A stretch of DNA of 64,000 nucleotides from Herbaspirillum sp. RTI4. GTDB lineage: Bacteria > Pseudomonadota > Gammaproteobacteria > Burkholderiales > Burkholderiaceae_D. The position numbers and the translations under genes were made by a program. Shown piece by piece: positions 45,441 through 54,245 of the stretch. Each line of letters begins with the position of its first letter. Position 1 is the stretch's first letter. The notes below the pieces were generated by a model, which saw only the letters and a program-made list of their open reading frames with translations, had not been told where the DNA came from and did no database searches. The stretch is taken from contig NZ_JAVIWQ010000002.1 in the NCBI RefSeq assembly GCF_034313965.1, positions 186,001 through 250,000 of the forward strand, given 5' to 3'.

Positions 45441-45881
45441 ACCTTACCTCCGAAACAAATTAATCTCTGGCAATTTCACCACCGGCACCGGCTGATCCGG
45501 CAGAACCGGCACAACAACGCGACTGCGGCAAAACTGTCTCTCCTGAACGACTGACCGTCGCCTACCAGACCGGTGGCGCAAGCGCTCCGGCTATTTCCCA
45601 ACGGCACCACAGCGGCGATTTTTTAATACCTTTTTATAGGGTGTGCTGACGTTTCATTTGCAAGTGCGAACGCCAACATGCCCTAGCCGGGGCGAAAATG
45701 GGGGATTGATTGTAACCCGCGCTTGTAAGTTTGTAGCGAAAAGTAGTTGAGCGATGTAGTAGGAGAAAAAGCTGCTTTGCCTAAGCCGTTGCTTTGCTAC
45801 GCAAACGCCATCACGGCTGCTACCGCCCCGCGCCCGACAGGAGGGTTCCCTATATAATTTGCGCTTCCCACAGGAGACAAC
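45441..45881. other. 441-base divergent intergenic region
   Basis: No supported gene is present. It must hold the pckG promoter on the minus strand and the dehydrogenase promoter on the plus strand, where a TATAAT at 45853-45858 lies 24 bases before the start codon. No clear -35 box is at the usual spacing, and I found no convincing riboswitch or operator. Confidence 0.5.
45853..45858 (+). promoter_or_regulatory. Likely -10 box for the hydroxyacid dehydrogenase gene
   Basis: A consensus TATAAT lies 24 bases before the ATG at 45882, with an AGGAGA ribosome site in between. The -35 region is not recognisable. Confidence 0.45.
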
Positions 45882-46868
45882 ATGAAAATCGCCATACTCG
45901 ATGACTATCAGGACTGCGTCCGCCAGCTCGATTGTTTCCGCCTGCTGCAAGGTCACGACGTCAAGGTATTCCACAACACCGTGCGCGGCACCGGTCAGCT
46001 GGCAGCGCGACTGGCGTCGTTTGATGCGCTGGTCCTGATCCGCGAACGTACCGTTCTGACGCGGGCTTTGCTGGAAAAACTGCCCGCGCTCAAACTAATT
46101 TCGCAAACCGGCAAAGTGAGCGGACACATCGATGTCGCCGCCGCAACCGAACAGGGGATTGCGATTGTCGAGGGCGTCGGCGATCCGACTGCCCCGGCGG
46201 AACTGACCTGGGCGCTGATCATGGCTGCCGCCCGTCATCTGCCGCAGTACACCGCCCACCTGAAAGCCGGCCGCTGGCAAACCGTTTCCGAAACGCCCCA
46301 ATACAACCGCATCGGCACCGTCCTCAAAGGACGTACTCTCGGTATCTGGAGCTACGGCAAAATCGGCCGTCTGGTCGCTGGTTACGGCAAGGCCTTCGGC
46401 ATGCGCGTTCTGGTGTGGGGTCGCGATGCCAGTTGCGCTGCGGCAGCGAACGATGGCGTCGAAGTGGCCGCGTCAAAACAAGCCTTCTTTGAGCAAGCCG
46501 ATATTGTGTCGCTGCATTTGCGCCTGCTCGACGCCACGCGCGCAATCGTCACGGCGGAAGATCTGGCGCACATGAAGCCGACAGCGATGCTGGTCAACAC
46601 CAGCCGCGCAGAACTGATCGGCGCAGGCGTATTGGAAGCCGCACTGAAACAGGGCCGGCCCGGAAGTGCCGCACTGGACGTCTTTGAGACCGAACCACTC
46701 ACGCCCGACGCACCATTATTGGGCATGGATAACGTCGTCGCCACGCCCCATCTTGGTTATGTCGAAAAAGACGGGTATGAGTTGTATCTGACCGCTGCGT
46801 TTCAGAATATCGTCGATTTTGCCAATGGCACACCGCACAATGTGCTGAACCCGGAGGTATTGGTGTGA
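45882..46868 (+). CDS. D-2-hydroxyacid dehydrogenase family protein
   Basis: This 328-residue NAD(P)-dependent enzyme is of the phosphoglycerate dehydrogenase-like family. The cofactor segment is TLGIWSYGKIGRLVAGYGKA, in which the first Gly of the usual GxGxxG is Ser. The catalytic residues are suggested by NTSRAELI (Arg), ALDVFETEPL (Glu) and VATPHLGY (His). The substrate is not readable; annotated relatives include broad-range D-2-hydroxyacid dehydrogenases. The start is well supported by AGGAGA and a TATAAT upstream. Confidence 0.9.
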   Translation: MKIAILDDYQDCVRQLDCFRLLQGHDVKVFHNTVRGTGQLAARLASFDALVLIRERTVLTRALLEKLPALKLISQTGKVSGHIDVAAATEQGIAIVEGVGDPTAPAELTWALIMAAARHLPQYTAHLKAGRWQTVSETPQYNRIGTVLKGRTLGIWSYGKIGRLVAGYGKAFGMRVLVWGRDASCAAAANDGVEVAASKQAFFEQADIVSLHLRLLDATRAIVTAEDLAHMKPTAMLVNTSRAELIGAGVLEAALKQGRPGSAALDVFETEPLTPDAPLLGMDNVVATPHLGYVEKDGYELYLTAAFQNIVDFANGTPHNVLNPEVLV

Positions 46869-46894
46869 GGTAATGACGTTAAACCCACGCTATT

Positions 46895-46945
46895 AAAGGG
46901 CAAGAAGCAAAGGGGCGAGAAGCGAAGGGGCGATAAGCAAAGGAA
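46895..46945. repeat. Three degenerate copies of a 15-bp repeat
   Basis: AAAGGGCAAGAAGC, AAAGGGGCGAGAAGC and GAAGGGGCGATAAGC follow one another just after the dehydrogenase gene, then AAAGGAAGCG. They are short imperfect repeats of no known function. Confidence 0.6.
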
Positions 46946-46980
46946 GCGCAAGGCAAGTGGTCGAACGGCCTCTGACTTTG

Positions 46981-47028
46981 CGTTTTCTTTTGCGTTTTCT
47001 TTTGCGTTTTCTTTTGCGTTTTCTTTTG
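46981..47028. repeat. Four perfect copies of a 12-bp repeat
   Basis: CGTTTTCTTTTG is repeated four times without change and continues into CGTTTTTTTATT. The array ends 7 bases before the stop codon of the convergent minus-strand gene. Perfect short repeats like this are prone to slippage. Confidence 0.95.
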
Positions 47029-47035
47029 CGTTTTT

Positions 47036-47806
47036 TTATTCGTCGTCTGCACTGTCGCTTGCCAGCATGGGCAAAGACAAACGAACGGCATGGGTGAATT
47101 CGACCCGCTCCTGCCGTCCCGCGCTCCAGATCCGGGTAAACCCGGGCGGCCAGGGAAGCGGCGGTCCGGCGTAATCGGGAACGCCACGGCGCACCGCAAT
47201 CACCGGCAAGTGTTCCGGCATCGGCCCCGACTGATCCCAGCCCAGACTGAACGCATAATCAGGTAGCAAGGCCGCGCAGACATCGGCAAACCAGGCCGTG
47301 TGATCCTCATCCCGCTCCAGCGCCCGGGCCAGTCCGTGCGGATCGAAACGCGCCAGCGTACTGGCCAGTTCCGCCGCCGACTCCCCCGGCGTATCGCCCC
47401 ATCCCATCACCGGATTGAAATTGTAATCGGCGCCCGAACCGTACCAGCCCTCACGCCGGGGACGCTCCATCCAGTCGCGCGAACCGGTGAACAATTGCCA
47501 GCGCCAGTGCAGACCGGAGGGCTTGGGCCAGCTATACAAATACAAGCGCTGATAACCGGCCAGATGCAAATCGCGCACCATGGCCATCAGCCTGGCGTGC
47601 GGCATACGATCCGGGGGAGTGCCGCGAAACAGGATGGCTGTACCGTCCGCATAATGCACATCATCAGACAGCAGACTCAGATCCAGCGTGCGCATTTCGC
47701 TGCCAAAGCGCGCAGAAATCCACCCGGTCAGCAAATTGATGCCCGTCAGCACGCCATAACCACGATGGCGATGAAAAATAACAGTCCCGGGGGCGAGGAT
47801 TTTCAT
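47036..47806 (-). CDS. Conserved hypothetical protein of about 256 residues
   Basis: I do not recognise a characterised family. The N-terminus (KILAPGTVIFHRHRGYGVLT then ARFGSEMRTLDLSLLSDDV) looks like a small beta-barrel of the Tudor/CarD type. A tryptophan- and tyrosine-rich middle (YSWPKPSGLHWRWQLFTGS, REGWYGSGADYNFNPVMGWG) follows. No signal peptide or membrane segment is seen. The ATG at 47806 is preferred over an upstream TTG at 47842. It has its own position between two plus-strand genes. The C-terminus ends SDSADDE just before the 12-bp repeat array. Confidence 0.6.
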   Translation of the reverse strand: MKILAPGTVIFHRHRGYGVLTGINLLTGWISARFGSEMRTLDLSLLSDDVHYADGTAILFRGTPPDRMPHARLMAMVRDLHLAGYQRLYLYSWPKPSGLHWRWQLFTGSRDWMERPRREGWYGSGADYNFNPVMGWGDTPGESAAELASTLARFDPHGLARALERDEDHTAWFADVCAALLPDYAFSLGWDQSGPMPEHLPVIAVRRGVPDYAGPPLPWPPGFTRIWSAGRQERVEFTHAVRLSLPMLASDSADDE

Positions 47807-47989
47807 ACGAAGCACGAAAAGGAAAGCAGACAGTGTACTCAATACATCAACCGCAAGTCATGAGCTTAATTACCTGGCCCGCAACTTGCGTAACAGAAAG
47901 TGCCGGTCCCCGCTAGAATAGCGCGTTAAAAAATCGATAACGCAGTTGCTTCGCAGTTGCTTTTTAAGCAATACAAACAGGATCTGAAA

Positions 47990-50581
47990 ATGAAAACAAC
48001 GGAACAAGCATCCTCCCGCGACAGGCGACAAACAGAGACCTTCCTGCCCTACATGCGCGACGTCAGTCGCTGTGAGCAATCACTGCAGGAACTGAACATG
48101 ATGTGGCGCGTCATCGAAGCCTCGGCCAAGATGAATTGCCCCACGGAAGCCCGAACCATCCTGCCTACCATGGCCGCGACCCGCACCGGATTCAGCCGAC
48201 TGGAAAGCGAACTGGTGGCCAGTCTGGTGCAGGAAAAAGTCAGCACCGTCATACGGGCCATCGGTACCAAGGCGCAATACGTCATCGACATCGTGGTGCG
48301 CAATCTGTTTGAACGCACCGCCGATGTCGGCTTCCTCGCCACCGACCATGAACTGTGCGCCTTCGTCGCCGGCCTGAACGGCGATCAGAGCGCGGCCCAT
48401 CATCGCTTGCGCGAGTACCGCAGCAAATATACGGTCTACGACGAAATCATCCTGCTCGACCTGGACGGCAACGTCCTGGCGCAAATCGATCCCGATACCC
48501 CGCTGGAACATAGCAAAGACCCCTTGCTGGCAGAAACCCTCGCCAGCGATACCTACGTCGAAACCTTTCGCGCCAGCGAGTTGCGCCCGCACAAAGATCG
48601 CGCCCTGATTTATTCGCGCCGCATGCACCACCCAGAGACCAACGCCGTCATCGGCGTGCTCTGTCTGTGCTTCAATTTTGAGCAGGAAATGGCCGGCATT
48701 TTCCATTCGCACCGGGATACGGAAAACCGCTCAGTCATGCTCCTGCTGGGCAGCGATAATCGCGTCATTGCCAGCGGCGATCCGCTATGGATCAACACCG
48801 GCACGCTGGTTCCTGTGAAGAAAAATACCGATGCAGAACTGATGCTGTTTTGCGGCCGCGAATATCTGGTGCGCACCTTCTCCTCGGACGGCTACCAAAA
48901 TTATCCGGGGCCGACAGGATGGCAGGGGCAGGTCATGATCCCGGTTGAAATTGCGTTCAGCGGCATCGTCAACACCATGCTCAGCGAACTCGATCCCGGT
49001 GTCGCGGAAGGTTTGCTCTCGCACGCCAACACCTTCTGCACGCCGCTGTTCGACATCATGAATGCCGCCAAAACCATTCAACGCGTAGTGTGGAACGGCC
49101 AGGTCATGACGGCCGGCCAGAACGGCGAACTGGACAAACTGAAAACCATCCTCGACCAGATCAGCGAAACCGGCAACCGCACCAACGAACTGTTTGCGCA
49201 ATCGATACGCGATCTGTATCAGACCGTCCTCTCGTCAGGCATGCGCGAAGCCGAATTCACTTCGCATTTACTGGTCGATCTGCTCGACCGCAATCTCTAC
49301 GAACGCTCCGACGATTGCCGCTGGTGGGCGCTGACGCCGGAACTGCGCACCGCGCTGGCGTTGCCGGAGCAAGATGCGGCGTTGGCCGAAAAGCTCACCG
49401 GCATCCTGACTTACATCAACGATCTCTACACGGTCTACACCCGGATTTTTGTCTACGACCGGCACGGCGTCATCATCGCCAGCACCGGCCCGCAAGACGG
49501 CCCTATCGTCACCGGCGAGCGCATCGATCCCGACACCCTGAGCCGCGTACTGAAACTCGACACCACGCAGGACTATCACGTCAGCCCGTTTGCCGCGACC
49601 ACGCTCTACGACAACGCCGACACCTACATCTATCACGCCGCAATCCGCGACATGGACAATGCCAGCCTCATCGTCGGTGGCATCGGCATCGTCTTCGATT
49701 CGACGCCGGAATTCGTCAACATGCTCAACAGCGGTCTGGGCGACAAAAAGAACATGGCCGCCTTCTTCATCGATCGCAACGGCAGGATTTTATCCAGCAC
49801 CGACCCGACGCACGCAGTCGGCTCGCAACTGACCATCGATGCCGACCTGCTGCAAATCGCCAAAGGCGAAAGCGCTTCCAGGATCACTGTCCACAATGAC
49901 CAATACGCCACCGTTGCCTGCACCGCCTCCAACGGTTACCGGGAATTCAAGGTCAGCGACGGCTATCAGGAAGACGTTATCGCCGTGGTATTCGAATCCT
50001 TCGGTGCCGTGCGCAACAGCGGAATGCAGTCTGCCGGCAGCGCCGGCTATGTACTGGAAGCCGATGTGCCACACACCGATGCCAGCGAATACGCGACCTT
50101 CTTCTCCGATCAACATCTGATGGCCATCGACGCCGCTCATATCCTGGAAGCCGTTCCCTTTTCAGAAGTACAGCCGACCTCAATGAGCGAACGGCCGGCG
50201 CAGATCGGGGTACTGAGTCTCAAGCACGACGACAACATCAAGGAATTCATCTGGGTCTTCGATCTGGGCCACCTGGTGCGCGGCACCCTGTCCACTATCA
50301 GCGCCAACAGTCAGGTGATGATTACGCGGCACGGCAAACACACCATCGGACTGATGGTCGACGAACTGCATGCGGTCACGCAATTCAGCCCCTTGCAAAT
50401 CATCCCCACCCCCTTTGCCACGCCGGGCGTGCCAATGCTGGCGACCAAAGTCATCAAGGCCAACAAAGGCACTCTGTTGATTCAATCGATTGATGTGGAG
50501 CGGCTATTTACGCTGGTGCTGGACGGACAACTCCCGCCAGAACCGGAAGAGGAAATAACGCCCTTGCTGGCGGCGGCCTGA
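47990..50581 (+). CDS. Double-sensor CheW-domain protein
   Basis: This 863-residue soluble protein has two repeated sensor halves and a CheW-like C-terminal domain. Half one (about residues 75-310) includes IDIVVRNLFERTADVGFLAT, YRSKYTVYDEIILLDLDGNV and ALIYSRRMHHPETNAVIGVL. Half two (about 405-600) repeats the pattern with VDLLDRNLYERSDDCRWWAL, VYTRIFVYDRHGVIIASTGP and YIYHAAIRDMDNASLIVGGI. These resemble cytoplasmic or unanchored dCache-type sensors. The last 165 residues (YATFFSDQHLMAIDAAHILE to LLIQSIDVERLFTL) are a CheW domain, which in chemotaxis links receptors to the CheA kinase. No transmembrane helix or methyl-accepting domain is present. It is probably a soluble adapter or receptor of a chemosensory system; no che genes are nearby. 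The start at 47990 follows AGGAT. Confidence 0.8.
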   Translation: MKTTEQASSRDRRQTETFLPYMRDVSRCEQSLQELNMMWRVIEASAKMNCPTEARTILPTMAATRTGFSRLESELVASLVQEKVSTVIRAIGTKAQYVIDIVVRNLFERTADVGFLATDHELCAFVAGLNGDQSAAHHRLREYRSKYTVYDEIILLDLDGNVLAQIDPDTPLEHSKDPLLAETLASDTYVETFRASELRPHKDRALIYSRRMHHPETNAVIGVLCLCFNFEQEMAGIFHSHRDTENRSVMLLLGSDNRVIASGDPLWINTGTLVPVKKNTDAELMLFCGREYLVRTFSSDGYQNYPGPTGWQGQVMIPVEIAFSGIVNTMLSELDPGVAEGLLSHANTFCTPLFDIMNAAKTIQRVVWNGQVMTAGQNGELDKLKTILDQISETGNRTNELFAQSIRDLYQTVLSSGMREAEFTSHLLVDLLDRNLYERSDDCRWWALTPELRTALALPEQDAALAEKLTGILTYINDLYTVYTRIFVYDRHGVIIASTGPQDGPIVTGERIDPDTLSRVLKLDTTQDYHVSPFAATTLYDNADTYIYHAAIRDMDNASLIVGGIGIVFDSTPEFVNMLNSGLGDKKNMAAFFIDRNGRILSSTDPTHAVGSQLTIDADLLQIAKGESASRITVHNDQYATVACTASNGYREFKVSDGYQEDVIAVVFESFGAVRNSGMQSAGSAGYVLEADVPHTDASEYATFFSDQHLMAIDAAHILEAVPFSEVQPTSMSERPAQIGVLSLKHDDNIKEFIWVFDLGHLVRGTLSTISANSQVMITRHGKHTIGLMVDELHAVTQFSPLQIIPTPFATPGVPMLATKVIKANKGTLLIQSIDVERLFTLVLDGQLPPEPEEEITPLLAAA

Positions 50582-50653
50582 ACCAGACAGCGCAGCACCG
50601 ACCGGCAACGGCGCTGCGCTATGATGGAACCAACTCCCTTTCCCGGCTCCAAC

Positions 50654-51151
50654 ATGACACTGCACATCCTCGCCAGCGGCGGCACTTTCGACAAGCATTA
50701 CGATCCGCTCAGCGGAAAACTCGGTTTTGGCGAAAGCCACTTGCCAGCGGCCTTGGCGCGCGCCCGCCTGACCGTTGAAACCACACTGGAACTCTTGCCG
50801 CCGCTCGATTCGCTGGACATGCAGCCCGCCGACCGTCAGCGCATCCTCGACGCCTGCCGCCGCTCGACGCACAGCGCCGTCGTCATCCTCCACGGCACCG
50901 ACACCATGCCGGAAACCGCCGCCGTACTCGGCGCAGCCCATCTGCCGCGCACCATCGTGCTGACCGGCGCCATGATCCCGTATGAGATTGACGGCTCAGA
51001 TGCCTTGTTTAATTTGGGATTTGCCTGCGGCGTCGCGCAAACCTTGCCGGCCGGCGTCTATATCGCCATGAATGGCCGGATTTTCGACTGGGACAAGGTG
51101 GTGAAAAATCGTGGTGAAGGGATCTTTGAAAGCGCTGCGGCGGCAAAGTAG
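50654..51151 (+). CDS. Single-domain asparaginase-like protein
   Basis: The 165-residue protein contains only the N-terminal asparaginase domain: ILASGGTFDKHYD carries the first catalytic Thr region, and VVILHGTDTMPETAAVL the second Thr-Asp pair. Ordinary asparaginases are about 330 residues with two domains, and the active site draws on both, so catalytic activity is uncertain. Similar short proteins are widespread in betaproteobacteria. The ATG at 50654 is preferred since it puts the first motif at the usual place. Confidence 0.8.
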   Translation: MTLHILASGGTFDKHYDPLSGKLGFGESHLPAALARARLTVETTLELLPPLDSLDMQPADRQRILDACRRSTHSAVVILHGTDTMPETAAVLGAAHLPRTIVLTGAMIPYEIDGSDALFNLGFACGVAQTLPAGVYIAMNGRIFDWDKVVKNRGEGIFESAAAAK

Positions 51152-51192
51152 AACGACAGCAAGCCGTCTATTTCGCCCCTATTTAAGCCTAT

Positions 51193-51681
51193 TCACCCCA
51201 ACTCCCCCGCCTCTGCCAGTTCCCGAATCACCCGCACCGTATCGATATCAGCCGCTTCCCAGGCCGAACGGCGATAGTTGTTGTAAAACGCCGCTTCGGT
51301 GCCGGGTTCGTCCGGCTGCGCGTCGCTATACTCAAAACGCACGAACAGCATGTCCGGTTCCGGCTCTTCAATCGTCATCCGCAAACTGGATGCGACGATC
51401 TCGCCCTGCGCCGGCACATCGTAATGCACATGCGTCAAGGGGATGAAATCGACCACATCCGTCACGGTCAGCTCACCGTAACGCAAGGTGCGCCGTATTT
51501 GCGTCGGAATAGCGGCGTCGATTTCCTCGCCCGCCAGCAACTGGCAGGCATCCAGATGCGGCACGAACATCCTCGGTGTTTCGGCACGCGCAATCAGGCC
51601 GCGCCACAACTGGGCGCGCGTCAGCGGCTCTGCCAAGGGCAGCAAGGGGTCGTTAATTTGAATCAGATGATTGAATTTCAT
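51193..51681 (-). CDS. DUF1857 / AtaL-like SRPBCC protein
   Basis: This 162-residue protein begins KFNHLIQINDPLLPLAEPLT, with TRAQLWRGLIARAETPRMFV and the beta strands of an SRPBCC (START-like) fold, and ends with FYNNYRRSAWEAADIDTVRV, a signature of DUF1857. Such folds bind hydrophobic ligands; no function is assigned. The frame is open far upstream, but only the ATG at 51681 precedes the conserved N-terminus. It is divergent from the helicase gene. Confidence 0.8.
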   Translation of the reverse strand: MKFNHLIQINDPLLPLAEPLTRAQLWRGLIARAETPRMFVPHLDACQLLAGEEIDAAIPTQIRRTLRYGELTVTDVVDFIPLTHVHYDVPAQGEIVASSLRMTIEEPEPDMLFVRFEYSDAQPDEPGTEAAFYNNYRRSAWEAADIDTVRVIRELAEAGELG

Positions 51682-51848
51682 GGCAGCAACAAAAAAGAAA
51701 CGAAAAGAAACTGAAAAACCGACCTGCGCAGCCCACAAACGCCGTATCGCCCTCAGAATGCCAACTGTCGATTGTCCCATATTCAGCAATTCGCCACGCC
51801 CTGTACAATGACAGCCTTCCCCAGCCGCCGCCAAAGCCTATCCGCCGC

Positions 51849-53912
51849 ATGTCCTCCGCCCCAGCCAATATGATGAACGCGCCGCAGCGCGAAGCGGTCA
51901 ATTACATGGACGGCCCCTGCCTGGTGCTGGCCGGTGCAGGATCGGGTAAAACCCGCGTCATTACCCAGAAAATCGCCCGCCTGATCGAACATTGCGGCTA
52001 CGAGCCGCGCCATATCGCCGCGCTGACCTTCACCAACAAGGCCGCGCTGGAAATGCAGGAGCGTATCGCCAAGCTGCTGAAAGAACCGAAGCAAGCCAAG
52101 CATCTGACGGTCTCCACCTTTCACTCGCTCGGCGTCAAAATTCTGCGTCAGGAAGCGCGCCATCTGGGGTTGAAAGACCGCTTTTCCATCATGGACAGCG
52201 ACGACTGTTTTTCGCTGGTGCAGGATTTATCGGCCACTACCGACAAGCAAGTGATCCGCCGCATCCAGGGTGCCATGTCGCTCTGGAAAAACGGCCTGAT
52301 CGACGCCGATACCGCGCTCAAGAACGCCGTCGATGAAGAAGAAGCGCAGGCTGCCCGCGTCTATCGCAGCTACGTCGCGACGCTGTCGGCGTATCAGGCG
52401 GTCGATTTCGACGATCTGATCCGCTTGCCGGTGGAATTATTCCGCAGCAACGAAGAAGCGCGCGACAAATGGCAGCGCCGCCTGCGCTATCTGCTGGTCG
52501 ATGAATATCAGGACACCAATACCTGCCAGTACGAACTGGTCAAGCTGATGGTCACCGGCCTCGGCAAGAAGCCGATGTTTACCGCCGTCGGCGACGACGA
52601 TCAGGCCATTTACGCCTGGCGTGGCGCGACGATTGAAAATCTGAAGACGCTGCAAGTCGATTTCCCCGACCTCAAAGTCATCAAGCTGGAACAGAACTAC
52701 CGCTCCACCACGCGCATCCTGCACGCGGCCAACACCGTCATCGCCAACAACCCCAAGCTGTTCGACAAAGTGCTGTGGTCGGAACATGGTCAGGGCGATC
52801 CCATCACCGTCATGGCGATGGAAGACGACGAACAGGAAGCCGATCAGGTCGCCATCATGTTGTCGGCGCACCGCTTCGACCGCCGCGCCAAGTTCTCCGA
52901 TTACGCCATCCTGTATCGCGGCAACCATCAGGCGCGCGTGATTGAAAAATCGCTGCGGCGCGAACGCATCCCCTACACCATCTCGGGCGGCCAGAGTTAT
53001 TTCGACCGCGCCGAAATCAAGGACATCATCAGCTACCTGCGCCTGATCGCCAATCAGGACGATGACCCGGCCTTCATCCGCGCCGTCACCACCCCCAAAC
53101 GCGGCGTCGGACAAGCCACGCTGGAAGCCTTAGGCACCGTCGCCGGTCAGTGGCAATGCTCGCTGTTTGAAGCGGTCTACAAAGGCGGCATCGAAGCCAA
53201 ACTGGCCGACCGCCAGCTCCTGCCGCTGCGCCAGTTCTGCGATTTCATCAACCAGCTCGAATCACGCGCCAGTCGTCCCGGCCCCTCCGGCAGCGGCGAC
53301 AATGCCGCCACCGTCCTCGACGACATGATGAAAGACATCAACTACGAAGCCTATCTCTACGACAGCTTCGACGATAGGCAGGCGCAGGGAAAATGGCAAA
53401 ACGTGCTCGACTTCACGCAGTGGCTGAAAGAAAAAGGCCGCGGCGGAAAAGAGCGCGATGCGGAAGAAAAAAATCTGCTGGAACTGACGCAGATGGTGGC
53501 CCTGATGACCATGCTCGAAGGCAAAGACGAAGACCCCGATGCGGTGCGCATGTCGACCCTGCACGCCTCCAAGGGACTGGAGTTTCCGCATGTGTTTCTG
53601 GTCGGCGTGGAAGAAGGCATCCTGCCGCACAAGGGCGATCCCGACGCCCCCGCCGACACGCTGGGCGCCCGTATCGAAGAAGAGCGTCGCCTGATGTATG
53701 TCGGCATTACCCGCGCCCAGCGCAGCTTGCAAATCAGCTGGTGCAAAAAACGCAAACGGGCGCGGGAGCATGTGCATTGCGATATGTCGCGCTTCATCAA
53801 GGAAATGAAACTCAACGAAGGCGACGCCCTGCCCACCGAAGCCGAAACCATCACGCCGCAAGACCGGCTGGCCAATTTGAAAGCCTTGCTGCAAAAACCC
53901 AGGGCGAATTGA
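51849..53912 (+). CDS. rep: ATP-dependent DNA helicase Rep
   Basis: This 687-residue UvrD/Rep superfamily 1 helicase unwinds 3' to 5' and helps restart or clear replication forks. Motifs: Q-motif NAPQREAV, Walker A AGAGSGKTRVI, motif Ia AALTFTNKAA, motif II VDEYQDTN, motif III GDDDQAIYAWRGA, motif IV RSTTRIL, and motifs V/VI STLHASKGLEFPHVFLVG and MYVGITRAQ. The length and the first motifs fit Rep better than UvrD (about 720). The frame ends just before a large palindromic repeat. Confidence 0.95.
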   Translation: MSSAPANMMNAPQREAVNYMDGPCLVLAGAGSGKTRVITQKIARLIEHCGYEPRHIAALTFTNKAALEMQERIAKLLKEPKQAKHLTVSTFHSLGVKILRQEARHLGLKDRFSIMDSDDCFSLVQDLSATTDKQVIRRIQGAMSLWKNGLIDADTALKNAVDEEEAQAARVYRSYVATLSAYQAVDFDDLIRLPVELFRSNEEARDKWQRRLRYLLVDEYQDTNTCQYELVKLMVTGLGKKPMFTAVGDDDQAIYAWRGATIENLKTLQVDFPDLKVIKLEQNYRSTTRILHAANTVIANNPKLFDKVLWSEHGQGDPITVMAMEDDEQEADQVAIMLSAHRFDRRAKFSDYAILYRGNHQARVIEKSLRRERIPYTISGGQSYFDRAEIKDIISYLRLIANQDDDPAFIRAVTTPKRGVGQATLEALGTVAGQWQCSLFEAVYKGGIEAKLADRQLLPLRQFCDFINQLESRASRPGPSGSGDNAATVLDDMMKDINYEAYLYDSFDDRQAQGKWQNVLDFTQWLKEKGRGGKERDAEEKNLLELTQMVALMTMLEGKDEDPDAVRMSTLHASKGLEFPHVFLVGVEEGILPHKGDPDAPADTLGARIEEERRLMYVGITRAQRSLQISWCKKRKRAREHVHCDMSRFIKEMKLNEGDALPTEAETITPQDRLANLKALLQKPRAN

Positions 53913-53917
53913 GTCCG

Positions 53918-54168
53918 ACCGGCGTGCCGCCGGATCCTTCGATACGGCGCGATGCGCCTACTCAGGACGAACGGCATGTGATGTTGAAGCAGCAAATGCC
54001 GGATCCTTCGTTACGGTGCGATGCGCCTACTCAGGACGAACGGCATGTGATGTGAAAGCAGCAACCTCTGCCTGACAATGCGGGGGATTTTTCAGTTTCA
54101 ACACCCACTCACCGTTCGTCCTGAGTAGGGATGAAATCCCTTATCGAAGGATCCGGCGGCACGCCGGT
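53918..54168. repeat. Large composite inverted repeat after rep
   Basis: Two direct copies of a 69-bp unit start near 53929 and 53998 (both GGATCCTTCG... then CTACTCAGGACGAACGG). An inverted copy at 54112-54168 pairs with the first. Its ends match perfectly for 26 bp (53918-53943 with 54143-54168) and for 17 bp (53958-53974 with 54112-54128). The CTTCG...TCAGGACGAACGG core resembles the dispersed palindromes seen between genes in many Burkholderiales and Xanthomonadales. It probably also serves as the rep terminator. No gene lies in the 333 bases between rep and the flavoprotein. Confidence 0.85.
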
Positions 54169-54245
54169 CTGAAGTCTACGTAGCTAAGCAGTCAAAGCAA
54201 CACCTTTCCAGTCCTTGTTTTACCTTTTACGTAAAGTCCGAATCC

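Noticed and set aside
45654..45974. A 106-codon minus-strand frame upstream of the dehydrogenase
   Set aside because: It overlaps the dehydrogenase start and its promoter, has no ribosome site and no family resemblance.
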